A stretch of DNA of 64,000 bases from Lineus longissimus (GCF_910592395.1 NC_088319.1:4218001-4282000); one strand, 5' to 3'. Counted from the stretch's first letter, positions 1-10,317 are shown. Notes: generated by a model from the sequence alone, not told the origin. Numbers and translations: made by a program.

Positions 1-74
1 GTCCTTTCAGATATCTTTCAGCTCATCTTCGGAATTCATTCTAAATGAATGTCAAGTGTCTTTTTAATGGAAAA

Positions 75-125
75 GTCGCCAGCCTGATTTGAAACGCACC
101 CAGTGAGCTGTGATCACTTCATCTT
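75..125. repeat. Left arm of an inverted repeat split by the LTR retrotransposon
   Basis: This stretch is the approximate reverse complement of 6169-6225, on the far side of the retrotransposon. Without the insertion the two arms would lie about 75 bp apart and form a foldback (MITE-like) element. Similarity may extend outwards to about position 60. The reading comes from direct comparison of the two flanks. Confidence 0.75.
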
Positions 126-133
126 ACTCCAAG

Positions 134-351
134 TGTGATGTATAAATAGCACAATATTTAGAGCAGGCCCAGACTCCTTTAATTAGGGCACGGGTTGTGT
201 AGACCCTGTTCATCCGGGGATCTTCCGAGAAAGAGCGACGCGCTCAGCTTGTTCATGTGGTGGAGATTGTCATTTCGAATAATAAAGTGATATTTTACGA
301 TAAACCAGGATTTGCCTCTATTGAATGAAATGGAACCAGGAAAACATAACA
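134..351 (+). repeat. 5' LTR (218 bp)
   Basis: Direct repeat of 5932-6149 with five substitutions. It begins TGTGATG and ends CATAACA. TATAAATA at 141-148 lies only 8 bp into the LTR, so U3 is extremely short. AATAAA at 280-285 is a plausible polyadenylation signal. Confidence 0.95.
141..148 (+). promoter_or_regulatory. LTR TATA box
   Basis: TATAAATA lies 8 bp inside the LTR, and the same octamer is in the 3' LTR at 5939-5946. A start site about 30 bp downstream would leave a U3 of roughly 40 bp. Any enhancer would then have to lie outside the LTR. The start site is inferred. Confidence 0.6.
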
Positions 352-369
352 TGGTGCCGAACACCGGGC
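352..369 (+). other. Primer binding site, tRNA-Phe-like
   Basis: The 18 nt directly after the 5' LTR start TGGTGCCGAA. The first 10 nt are complementary to CCA plus the acceptor 3' strand of animal tRNA-Phe, whose 5' end is GCCGAA; two of the next bases mismatch. Starting immediately at the LTR end is normal for Ty3/gypsy. The tRNA identity is inferred from general knowledge of tRNA-Phe. Confidence 0.7.
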
Positions 370-1636
370 AATAGTGAGTTAATTTGACGGTAGTTTTCGT
401 TTTCATCCGAACGTTTCAAGTTTGCGGATGGCGTGCTCGATCGGGGACACTCAAATGTAGAGTGTGTACTGACTACTGTGTTGTGTACATTTGGCACTTG
501 GTGGTGGCTGGTGCACTCAATCGTGACCTGGTTGTTGACGATAACATTTTGTTATCATTTCTTCATCGGATCGGAGAGAGGTGACTGAAACTATCCGTGT
601 ACATGGTGTACCTGCTTATACGTTACGTTGCAGCACATACTCGGATACTGATGATGTTTTACTGATAGGGAGTGATGAGTGCAATGTTGGAACACTGATA
701 GTGATATGTTTCATGGGATAGGAAGTAAGTGTAAACTCCTCCAAACTGTCTATACCTACGCTAGATCTGGTCTCACCAGACTCCAACCACCAGGAATGGT
801 ATTTGTCAACTCGAACTGTGCATGATCTATAGTGAAACTCGTACTGGTCTATGTCTTATCGTCTCGTGATCGTCAATCTGCGGTTTACGAAGTTCATGTT
901 GCCAGTGTATGTGAGTGTCGACGTCATCAGTGACGGTGTTTTGATAGCCAGTAACCAGGTGATGGTTATCTACTGCAGTACTACCTACAAGGATTGTCGG
1001 AGGTTTCAACGTGATCAACCCCTCGTCAAACAGCGATGGACATTGTTACCCGCTATGCAGTTATCTTCAGGAGTGATCCTTAGATGTCTTCGAATAATGC
1101 ACACTGTTTTTGTGTATGAGAGACTAGTTTACTTCTACTGTTTCTAGATCATTATTGTTGTTTGTATAATATTCCATCTTCATAGACAATCGGTATCAAG
1201 TTACAGATATGTGGTATCTTTTAGTCGCATTATTGCATATGTTTGTGTCAACATTGTAATGTTTGTGTCAACTTTTTTGCTCGCTATAATGTTCTTGATT
1301 TCCAGCTTTGCCAGTTTTCCTTGTCCGGTAGCTATACTTAGTCCTATCTTAAATTGATTTACTAGGAGGAATAGGCCTACTTATTACCAAGTTAACTTTT
1401 CATTTGTCCGACATGGTCAGCTTTTCATTTTGAGGCGTGGTAGTGCAAGGGAACTTCATGCATTACTCCTAACCATTGGCATGCTATACTCACGGTCATT
1501 TCATTTCTAATTTTAAACTCTGGGAAGACTTAATGTGTTGACACTGCGTGTAGTTATAGTTTGTGATGCGTTGCCATTTCAAATACTAGGATTTCTACTT
1601 GTCAACTCTTAGTTTTTTAGTTTTATAGCACTACAG
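370..1636 (+). other. Long untranslated leader of the LTR element
   Basis: About 1.27 kb lies between the primer site and the gag ATG. Only short, unconvincing ORFs occur (up to 98 codons at 851-1147, with no motif). It presumably holds the packaging signal. No displaced integrase is visible here. Confidence 0.6.
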
Positions 1637-2827
1637 ATGGCAGACCCAGCTCCAGGTGCAGCCCCAGCCGCAGCTCCAGCTCCAGCTCCAGCTCCAGCCC
1701 CAGCTCCAGCTCCAGCTCCAGGTGCAGCCCCAGCTCAACCAGTACTTAGACCAGCAGATTTTCTTCCAGACCCTAAGTTTACTGGTGAAGATGTATCTAA
1801 TGAGAAAGCGATCAGTCATTGGTATCTCTTTACAGACTATTTGCAGGTCCATGGATTAGACAACCACAATGCTGCAGCAATGCCAGCAGTAACGGTTAGG
1901 TTTAGATTGTCTCTAGCAGGAAATGCAAGATTGTGGGCACATGGTCGCATGTTTACAGACCTGAATGATATGAGAGACTCATTCATCCAGCGGTTTAGCC
2001 AACACCATAGCGAGTTTGCCAATGTCAAATACTTTGACAACATTGTTTACAAAACAGGTGAATCTGCAGAGCAGTTCTTGCAGAAGATAAGAATTGCAGG
2101 GCAGATGATAAACTACAATGATCAACAGATCCGAACAAAGTTTTTACACTCTCTGCCAGAAGAATGCCAGAGAGCAGTTGTCATGGCCGCTCCAGTTGGA
2201 GCCAATGCCCAAGTTCTTGCCAATCTAGCCCAAAAGTACTTAGATATAATGCCGAAAAGTGTATCCTTTACAGATCAGGTGCATGTAGCAGCTCCCTCCC
2301 AAGATGTAAGGGACATCAAGAGTGACATTCAAGAACTAGAAGCAAGCATCAAAGACCTACAGGTGCAGTTTGCCAGCAATGCAGCAGGAAGTCGTCGTCA
2401 TGATGATCATAGGCCCAATAGTCGGAGTCCCAGAAGACAGAGAATGAGGAATGAGTTCGGACACGGGTATCGTCATCGATCTAATAGCCCCTCTCGTCCT
2501 CGTACTCCCACCCAGGATCAACAACGAGAACCCAGTCCTAGAAGGTCAACTGATCGCCCGCAAAACAAGGGATACCGTCCGTTCCAGTGTCATTTCTGTG
2601 GGAAGTTTGGTCATGGATGGAGAAAGTGTTGGAGTTACCTCAAGATGGCACAAGGTCAACAGGGACAACCCTCTCCATTTCCAGCCCAACAAGGTCAGCA
2701 CCCTATGTTCCAGACGCAAGCCGATCACATGATGAACCAGTCTTCCTTTCAGCAAGACCCAGGCTCAGGTAGGTCAGGACAGTCATGGCGACCCAGACAA
2801 CCCAATAGAGATCAGAATTTTCAGTAG
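1637..2827 (+). CDS. gag: Gag polyprotein (capsid/nucleocapsid) of the LTR element
   Basis: This 396-aa ORF encodes the structural protein that forms the virus-like particle and packages element RNA. Residues 3-30 are an Ala/Pro tract made by a GCTCCA-type repeat. The middle (about 40-210) fits a retrotransposon capsid of the gypsy gag type, with the Trp-rich and DxxLxxF-like pattern common there. A basic Arg/Ser/Pro-rich stretch follows at about 250-315. A CCHC zinc knuckle has C318, C321, H326 and C331 in exact CX2CX4HX4C spacing. The Gln-rich tail ends at TAG 2825-2827. The ATG at 1637 is the first in the long frame. The ORF is unbroken. Pol lies one base back in frame and overlaps the gag end from 2809, so Gag-Pol is probably made by -1 frameshifting. 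Confidence 0.95.
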   Translation: MADPAPGAAPAAAPAPAPAPAPAPAPAPGAAPAQPVLRPADFLPDPKFTGEDVSNEKAISHWYLFTDYLQVHGLDNHNAAAMPAVTVRFRLSLAGNARLWAHGRMFTDLNDMRDSFIQRFSQHHSEFANVKYFDNIVYKTGESAEQFLQKIRIAGQMINYNDQQIRTKFLHSLPEECQRAVVMAAPVGANAQVLANLAQKYLDIMPKSVSFTDQVHVAAPSQDVRDIKSDIQELEASIKDLQVQFASNAAGSRRHDDHRPNSRSPRRQRMRNEFGHGYRHRSNSPSRPRTPTQDQQREPSPRRSTDRPQNKGYRPFQCHFCGKFGHGWRKCWSYLKMAQGQQGQPSPFPAQQGQHPMFQTQADHMMNQSSFQQDPGSGRSGQSWRPRQPNRDQNFQ

Positions 2828-5352
2828 GGGGTGGTTCAGAAGGACCAACTGAGTTACCCCGAGAAACTGTTAGAAAAGCTGAAGACCCATCTGAATTTTT
2901 AGGTACTGACACTACAGCCATACAGTTAACAGCTAATAATTATGCCAAAGGCTATCTTGATAGTAAAGAGGGTATTCTCTTATTGTTTGATTCAGGAGCA
3001 ACTTCTAGTCTTATTTCAGGTTCTTGTATACAGAAATCGAAGTTTCTTAGTAGCTTGCCAGCATTTGATATTGCACCACGTTGCTTCAAAATTGGTAATG
3101 GAGAATATCTACAGACTAATCAAGCACTATCATTCGAAGTTTCTATTCAGGGTTGTAGGTTGAGAATTTATGCCTGCATAGTAGACAACCTGACTGGCCC
3201 AGATGTGTTGGTAGGAGCCTCTACGTTATCCGCTTTGAATGGTTCATTAGATTTTGCAACCCGTACTTTTACTGTGAGACCAAAGAAGGTTTGGTTCACA
3301 CCTGTCAACCGTAGTATCATCAAACCCGGAGAAACAAAACATGTATTGGTGAAAGGTAAGTTGCCAAAAGTATTGAAAAATTCTGAGATCCTTCTACACT
3401 CTGGTAAATATTTGACCAGATTTTGTCCATCTCATATACTTTTAAAGCTTAAGAAGGGCACGGGTACTGTTCAAGTCACTAATACGGGGAAAAGATCAAT
3501 TTCTCTAAGTTCTGATAAACCAGTAGCGTTTACTGACTTGGGTGAGTTTTCTCATACTTTCAGGCAAGTTCCACAGGAGATGTTACAGACGCATTTGGCA
3601 AGAGCTTCTTGTGAGTCAGATGTCCAGTATAAAAACCTGAAAAAGTATCCCCACCTTGAATGTACTGATACCCTTTCCAGGAAGACACCTCGAGAGATTT
3701 TAAAGGATACCATTGATCTTGATTCGGACACTTGTATTTTAGACACAGAAGGGAAACAAAGAGTAAGGGAGATGATTTTAAAGCACAAAGATGCTTTTAG
3801 TCTTTATGGTGAGATAGGACATTGTCCAAACATTGAAGTGGATATTGAATTGAAGGACACAACTCCATTTTATATCAAACCATATCCAATTCCAGATGTA
3901 CAGAAACCCATAATGGATAGAGAACTACGGAAGTTGGTGAAGTTAGGGATTCTCAAGAAGGGTTGTTCCGCCTACAGTTCGCCGTGTTTGTTAATCAAGA
4001 AGCCCAATTCAGATCAATTTAGATTTGTTTCAGATTTTAGGTTTCTCAACCGGAAAGTTGTGACAGCTCAACAGAATTATCTCTCGTTGCAGAATGTTCT
4101 TTCTAGATTAGGAAAATCAGAGTGTCGAGTTCTTTCTGTTATAGATTTAAAATCTGCTTTTCATACGCTACCCCTTTCTAAAAAATCGCAGAGATACACA
4201 GGGATTTGCCCCTATCCGGGCGCACCGATGTATATGTACCAACGGTTACCAATGGGAATGAACATGTCACCAGCCAAGTGGCAACAACAGATTAATGAGA
4301 TATTAGCTACAATTCCAGATAAAGATGACTTTTGTGTTGCTATACATGACGATTGTTTGATTTTTAGCCGTAATGAGTCTGAGCACATGGGTCATCTTCA
4401 ATGTATTCTGCAGGTTTTTCAGGAACATGGATTAAAGCTGTCAGCCCAAAAATGCCGTTTGTTTCGATCAAGTTGTACATATATTGGTCATGAAATTTCC
4501 ATTTCAGAACCAGACGGAATTGTTCAAGTCCGAGCGATGATGGACAAGTGCGCAGCGATTAGAAACATGAGGAAACCCTCTAACCAGCGAGAGTTGAGAC
4601 GCTTTATTGGAGCCGTCACGTTTCTTTCTATGTATTTACCGAAACTCCAGATTCTCTTCAAACCCCTTCATTCTCTTTCTAGGAAAAATCAGAGATTTCT
4701 TTGGACTGAGGAACATGACGACAGATTTGAGAAGATCAGAGAACTTCTTGTATCCCCTCCAATCTTATGTGCCCCTCAAGGCACTGGTGATTTCCATTTG
4801 TACAGCGATACTTCTAGGTGTGCCACCGGTTCAGTGTTAATGCAAGATATTTGTGGACAACAGCGTGTTGTTGGCTATTACAGCAAAATCTTGCCCAGCG
4901 CCGCACAAAGGTACAGTGTCAGTGAACTTGAATTGACAGGTCTTCTCATGAATGTTACAGCTTGGAAATATTACTTACAATCTACGACATTTCATTGCTA
5001 TGTTGACCACTCCTCTCTAGTCCAGATGTACAAGTCAAAACACCAGCCACCTACTCTTAGGTTGCAGAAGCTATGGGAACGACTATCTCAGTATTCTTTT
5101 GACATTTCTTACTGTAAAGTGTCCGATATGGTCATTTCAGATTTCCTCAGCAGAGCACCAAGGGAAGACGATGATGACCTTGAAAGGATTATGCCAATAG
5201 CCCTTCCAGCCCAGCTAGTACAATTCTGCCCATTGTCTGCAGATGATCACGCCTTTCCTTTCAGAGCAGCCCCAGTAGAAAGGCCAGTGACGCGAGCGTT
5301 TTCCGTTTTTCATAAGGATAATGTAGGTATTGTGAGTGTAGAGTGTTGTTGA
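2809..5352 (+). CDS. pol: Pol polyprotein: protease, reverse transcriptase, RNase H; no integrase
   Basis: The frame is open from just after a TAG at 2806-2808 to TGA at 5350-5352, about 847 codons. No ATG precedes the protease, so expression by frameshift from gag is likely. An aspartic protease is shown by DSGA at 2989-3000. In the reverse transcriptase, the palm-A aspartate sits in VIDLKSAFH and the palm-C motif reads IHDD (DD at 4348-4353) where Y/F-x-D-D is usual. In RNase H, a catalytic Asp sits in LYSDTS, Glu in SVSELEL and Asp in YVDHSS. Only about 50 residues of acidic, low-similarity sequence follow RNase H before the stop. Ty3/gypsy pol normally continues with an integrase of several hundred residues; it is absent here without a visible frameshift remnant. 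The element therefore presumably depends on integrase from elsewhere. Confidence 0.95.
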   Translation, partial: RSEFSVGGGSEGPTELPRETVRKAEDPSEFLGTDTTAIQLTANNYAKGYLDSKEGILLLFDSGATSSLISGSCIQKSKFLSSLPAFDIAPRCFKIGNGEYLQTNQALSFEVSIQGCRLRIYACIVDNLTGPDVLVGASTLSALNGSLDFATRTFTVRPKKVWFTPVNRSIIKPGETKHVLVKGKLPKVLKNSEILLHSGKYLTRFCPSHILLKLKKGTGTVQVTNTGKRSISLSSDKPVAFTDLGEFSHTFRQVPQEMLQTHLARASCESDVQYKNLKKYPHLECTDTLSRKTPREILKDTIDLDSDTCILDTEGKQRVREMILKHKDAFSLYGEIGHCPNIEVDIELKDTTPFYIKPYPIPDVQKPIMDRELRKLVKLGILKKGCSAYSSPCLLIKKPNSDQFRFVSDFRFLNRKVVTAQQNYLSLQNVLSRLGKSECRVLSVIDLKSAFHTLPLSKKSQRYTGICPYPGAPMYMYQRLPMGMNMSPAKWQQQINEILATIPDKDDFCVAIHDDCLIFSRNESEHMGHLQCILQVFQEHGLKLSAQKCRLFRSSCTYIGHEISISEPDGIVQVRAMMDKCAAIRNMRKPSNQRELRRFIGAVTFLSMYLPKLQILFKPLHSLSRKNQRFLWTEEHDDRFEKIRELLVSPPILCAPQGTGDFHLYSDTSRCATGSVLMQDICGQQRVVGYYSKILPSAAQRYSVSELELTGLLMNVTAWKYYLQSTTFHCYVDHSSLVQMYKSKHQPPTLRLQKLWERLSQYSFDISYCKVSDMVISDFLSRAPREDDDDLERIMPIALPAQLVQFCPLSADDHAFPFRAAPVERPVTRAFSVFHKDNVGIVSVECC

Positions 5353-5923
5353 TGATTTTGTGGTAATGTTTTTATCTTGTGGTTGTACCCAAATGCTCGA
5401 TGCCTCATGGTGTTAAGGTGATCATTTTGAGTAAATGAGCAAGTTGTTTTCTAAGTTCCAGTTGCATCAATTGAGTTTCGTATAGAATTTAACTCGACAG
5501 TCATTTTAAAGTGTTAATGTGACGTTATGTGATGCAGCAATATCTTGTGTGAAATACAGGTATCTGTCTGGTAGTTGACTTTATCCAGAGAGGTGAATTA
5601 GGCCAAGTTCACATTTCAAGCAGGAAGGAACAAGTACAGTAAGAAGTGATGTCTTGTCTAATAATACAATATTAGTAATAATGTATAGTAATTATGTAAG
5701 TTTCTAGCTATATTGTTGTAAAACAGAAGTACATGTAATTGGTTGCATTGATATGTAACTTTGATACATGTTATAAGCTATTTTTGAATCCAGGTACTTT
5801 GAATCTAGGTACATGTAATCTTAGTTAGACTTCAGTGTAACTTCATAAACAGGACAGGTTAAGAAGTAAAGTAGGTTGTTTAGTTAAAAATCAAAAATCT
5901 TTGTTAAAGATTTTTTAGTAAAT
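5353..5923 (+). other. 3' non-coding region of the LTR element
   Basis: About 570 AT-rich bases lie between the pol stop and the purine tract, where integrase would normally end. No ORF of 60 codons or more occurs in any frame. A perfect 10-bp stem (5893-5902 with 5906-5915, 3-nt loop) sits just upstream of the purine tract. Confidence 0.6.
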
Positions 5924-5931
5924 AAGGGGGA
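5924..5931 (+). other. Polypurine tract
   Basis: AAGGGGGA lies immediately before the 3' LTR, the expected position for the plus-strand primer. Confidence 0.85.
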
Positions 5932-6149
5932 TGTGATGTATAAATAGCACAATATTTAGAGCAGGCCCAGACTCCTTTAATCAGGGCACGGGTTGTGTAG
6001 ACCCTGTTCATCCGGGGATCTTCCGAGAAGGAGCGACGCGCTCAGCTTGTTCATGTGGTGGAGATTGTCATTTCGAATAATAAAGTGATATTCTACGATA
6101 AACCAGGACTTGCCTCTATTGAATCAAATGGAACCAGGAAAACATAACA
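5932..6149 (+). repeat. 3' LTR (218 bp)
   Basis: Same length as the 5' LTR with five substitutions (four transitions and one G/C). It is followed directly by the CAAG target duplication. Confidence 0.95.
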
Positions 6150-6168
6150 CAAGACCAAGATATTATGG

Positions 6169-6225
6169 AAGATGAAGTGACACTGACTGACATCTGACTG
6201 GGTGCGTCTCAAATTAGGTGGCGAC
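6169..6225. repeat. Right arm of the split inverted repeat
   Basis: Approximate reverse complement of 75-125. Together they mark a pre-existing palindromic element used as the retrotransposon target. Confidence 0.75.
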
Positions 6226-8518
6226 TATCCAAATGAAAACCGCTTCCTTTCCGTAAAAATTGAAATTGTGCTACTAGAAATGTTCTCTGGTAACTTGAAT
6301 ATTCGCGGTTGTAAGGGTTTTCAACGAAACAAGTCTTTTAATCTATGATTTTGACTTCAAACAAATCGAAAACCTTTTGTTAGACCATATCCACAACTCC
6401 GTGGATATGGTCGATTGTTTTTACTGAGCCGATCGCCAGGACCCGAGGGATGTGGTTTTCGACACGTATCTCCGAAACTGCCGCACGGAACGACCTGAAA
6501 TTTGGTTCGGTTACGTTTCATAACCTGCTAACGAACAACGTGTACTTTATTTTTGCAGCCGTTGCTTACTTTTTTAGTTTTCGGGTGATTTTTGATGAAA
6601 ATCGCCGGTTCTGAACCGTTCCGGTAATAGCACTGCCTCCCGCGTTTTTACCGATTAGGCAAGTTGCTCAACGTTGATCTGTCCCGACCTGAACAGGTGG
6701 GAGGATACCCCCTACATGGAAGAGCCAACAGACATTTCGTCTACGCATTCTAGACTGGGTGAGTGTGAATTTTTCGTGATTGTAATCGCCCTCAAATTTG
6801 TGTTGAAACACTGCATCAGACAAAATTAACTCATCAGAGGTCAAGAAAAGGATCTTAAGAATATATATTCGCTGTTAGTTTGGGTGATTATAGGGAGCAC
6901 GTCCATCTTTTGAGGCAAACTTGTCATCCAAAAGTTTCCAGATCCCCGCAATGGCGGATATACATTCATCAAAAAAATTACGAATTCGGGCAAGTTTCAT
7001 CAAACTGTGCGCCTTAAACACCTAAGAATGTCTCAAAATCACCCAGACTCTACACATGAGATATACCTTCACTGAAAATAATTGCTGAAACCTCGCTTAA
7101 CGTGTCGCGAGTGCTGAAAGCAACAGTTTTGGAGATCGTTTTTCTGTACATCCTGCTCACTCCTGTAGAAATGTACAGTAAAGCACGTATACACGTGCAG
7201 TGTAAATGGACACACGAATGTATACACACCTTCTGAAAATATTGTCAGCAAAGGTGATAAGTGTTTGTTCTGAATTATGACAATGAAATTCATAGACTAT
7301 TAGCAGGTAACAGTGTCTGTTGGTCTGAATAATGAATTATAAAACTTCTGGTGAAGTTAAAATATTTCCTCGCTCTGTTTTACAGCCTGACGGGGATGAT
7401 CAGCATCTGTTCTGTTCTGCGACCGCATCAGTCACGGATATAGGAGCCTTGACCACGAGGAGCTGATGAGGCAAAGTCGTATAACCGTCTTAACCTTGAC
7501 ATCGGTGCAGTGCTGAATTTGCCGTCCGAAGACAAACCAGTATAATATTCCAGCCGTATTTCGTTCTTTTTCACTGTAATACTTTTACTTCAAAAAGACT
7601 GAATAAATAAACCTACTGTGGCAGTTAGTTTAAAAAGATATTATTGCATGTTACGTTTTTACTCTTAGTGCTGATCGGTCATACCCCTTGGGCCTGGCCG
7701 TAACCTTGCATACTGGTTGTCTCGATGCCGTATGCTATGACCATGTTTATATCTACTGGACTGGTTTGTTGCACCATAAAGTCCATACCAAAGGAATTAA
7801 TTGAAAGATCAAGACTATTCCTTCACAATCTACACTAAAAAAGGATTGTTGCAACTAGTTGCCCCTATGTTGTAATCATGCACAAACTGGCCTGACTCGT
7901 CACAACCTACACTTCAAAGGAATTCAATGTTCAACTCTCATTTATTGGTCGTCCCAACATTGGGAGCTTTCATCCCCACCACCCATATCAGATGGCCAAC
8001 TGGTTTCCCTCACTCGACCAGAAAACTCGTCAAAAGATACGAAAGATGTTGAGATTCAGATTACATTTGCTTGTTGTCTGCTGGATTCTGACCATCCATA
8101 TGCTGAGTTGTTGCAGTCCCAGAACCATCGCTATTTCTATTATTTGTGATGCACCCACTGTCACAACCTAATTCAGCTGGTTATTCAGGGTTATTTGCCT
8201 CTGATTTATCTGGTTATATCCTGGTGCAAACCTAATTTCTCAACATGACAAAATACTTTCACCAGGGATATGGTCTGCAATTTGCTGTTAGGCGAATTGC
8301 CCAATACTAGTTTACATTGCCGATTCAGCCAGCTGACGGATCAGGGTCCGAAGAGAGTGATCGCTGCTTGGCTCAGGCCCTCACGTGACCGGGTCTCCAA
8401 TCAGCACTTTGCTAGTGCGCATGCGTTGATTATGAATGGAGAGTGGCCAGGCGGTGCAGCGAAATCTTTTGATCGGTAGTTGATAAGTCGCCTGTATGGC
8501 ATGTTTTTTGTAGCAAAA
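6226..8518. other. No gene seen; one perfect hairpin
   Basis: No convincing ORF or splice-consistent coding sequence is visible. A perfect 12-bp stem (6383-6394 with 6401-6412, 6-nt loop) is present. ORFs of up to 96 codons (7859-8149) lack motifs and look random. Confidence 0.5.
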
Positions 8519-9600
8519 TTCGATTTGAGCAACATTGCAATTAAAATTCGATTTTTGTGCCTATCTATTCGATTTTAATCAACTTTGTTCGATTCTTCCC
8601 TCAATCATTTGATTTTTTTGCATATTCATTCGATTTTTTTCAAACATTTATCAACAAAAAATACTGTTCTTGTTGTATATCAAATCAAACACTATAAATT
8701 CATAATCGAATATAACTTAGAAAAAATCAAAAGGTGAAAGAAATAGATCAAAATCAGATTCAAATATATCGCATTAACTGGTCAAAAAACGAAGCATTTT
8801 CGATTTTAATTACACCAAATCTTTCAATTTAATCAAAGTATATTCAATTTCAGAATCAAATAAGAAGTATATACGATTTTGAAATCGAATACTCATTCGA
8901 TTTAAATCGAATAGGTCATTCGATTTAAAATCGAATAGACCATTCGATTTAAAATTGAATATGTCATTCGATTTTTGTAGATTTCTATTCGATTTTGATT
9001 GGTCAATCGTAGTCACGTGACAAACTAGCAACCAATTAGAATCGAATGGAATAGGAGCAGAATCGAATAGACCATTCGATTTAAAACCGAATAGGTCATT
9101 CGATTTTTGTAGATTTCTATTCGATTTTGATTGGTCAATCATAGTCACGTGACAAACTAGCAACCAATTAGAATCGAATGGAATAGGAGCAGAATCGAAT
9201 GAGACCATTTGATTTAGAAATCGAATACTCATTCGATTTAAATCGAATAGACCATTTGATTTTTAAATCGAATATTGCTTTTCATTTGATATGGAATCGA
9301 ATGAACATTCATTCTTAAAATCAAATTATCATTCAATTTTTTGTAAGAACTATTTGATTATATCGAAATGTACTTTAATCTATATGACGAATTATGCGAT
9401 TAATATTGAATAGGTGATTTGTAAGAATCGAATGAGATTGTTTGATCTCGGTCTTGATATTTTAAACTCTTTCCAATACATTTTTTGATAAAACAACCTA
9501 TCATTCGATTCGATTGACAATTTATTTGATTTATTTTTCACTAAAGAAACTATTCATTCGATTTCTGACTGAAATATTGAATGAATCAGTGAATCGCATA
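8519..9600. repeat. ATTCGAT-rich low-complexity array with an embedded 132-bp duplication
   Basis: Dozens of copies of ATTCGATT and ATCGAAT on both strands, many forming palindromes around TTTAAA. Inside, a ~110-bp segment containing a CACGTGAC motif occurs twice with a 132-bp period (starting near 8975 and 9107). Because 132 is a multiple of three, it creates a spurious 140-codon repetitive ORF on the minus strand (8810-9232). I do not regard that ORF as a gene. Confidence 0.8.
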
Positions 9601-10317
9601 GTGCTACACATAACAGGCCATACGCCTGCTATGCCTTTTTTATCCATCTTATCCCAATCGAGTCCAATCCCACTCACATACCCGTGTGCTTATGAGGAGG
9701 AGGGGAGGCGCTTAGCATGTATGACTGGGGTAGATACTCTAGTTACTTCTCTCTAAGCCCGGTTTCGAATATGCAAGGCATAGCCTACACAATCACGTGG
9801 TTCTCGACTCTATTCAACACGATTGACTAATGTGTGAGTGGCACCACGTCGCCCACTGATGGCCATGCATGGTCATGGCTTAGTGGTCTAGACCGTGTCT
9901 ATTTCAAAGGAAGAATTCAAATTCAATTCAATTAGGCCCATGGGTTCATAAAATCTGCACTTTGATTGACTGGATGATTCAAAACGTGCATGCTAACTTT
10001 CTGTTTTACTCTAAAACGATGTTTAGGCTGTACTGTTTACACTCGGTATTTCTAAGCTTAAATAAAGGATCATTCTCACATGTGTGATTCTTTGCCAGGC
10101 CTAATCCTAGACATCAGTCATTGTCAGTGTAATGTACCTTATAAGAAAACGCTGGGTGCTTTATTTCTGGACACGATGTAAAAGGTGACATGAGTGATGA
10201 AACTGTGTAGTCATCAGTGAAATAAAGAAGTGACATGAGTGATGCATGGCGTTCAATTAAGGCACAAAAATGTTGTCTATTTCTTTTACTTCATCTCTAT
10301 ATTGGGGGTTTTGGCCC

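Larger units (their letters stand above)
134..6149 (+). mobile_element. Ty3/gypsy-type LTR retrotransposon lacking integrase
   Basis: This is a full-length LTR element with 218-bp LTRs at 134-351 and 5932-6149, each running TG...CA. A 4-bp target duplication CAAG lies at 130-133 and 6150-6153. A primer binding site follows the 5' LTR and a purine tract precedes the 3' LTR. It carries a gag ORF and a pol ORF in the -1 frame, ordered protease, reverse transcriptase, RNase H. Nothing resembling an integrase (HHCC zinc finger, DDE core) is in pol, in the 1.3-kb leader or in the 0.58-kb 3' region. The LTRs differ at 5 of 218 positions, so the insertion is fairly young but not fresh. The RT-RNase H order and motifs place it in Ty3/gypsy (Metaviridae-like). 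The clade was not determined. Confidence 0.95.

Noticed and set aside
384-1147. Short ORFs in the retrotransposon leader
   Set aside because: No integrase or other domain is visible; lengths are within chance expectation.
8810-9232. 140-codon minus-strand ORF
   Set aside because: It is the translation of the ATTCGAT low-complexity array with a 132-bp duplication; there is no protein motif.
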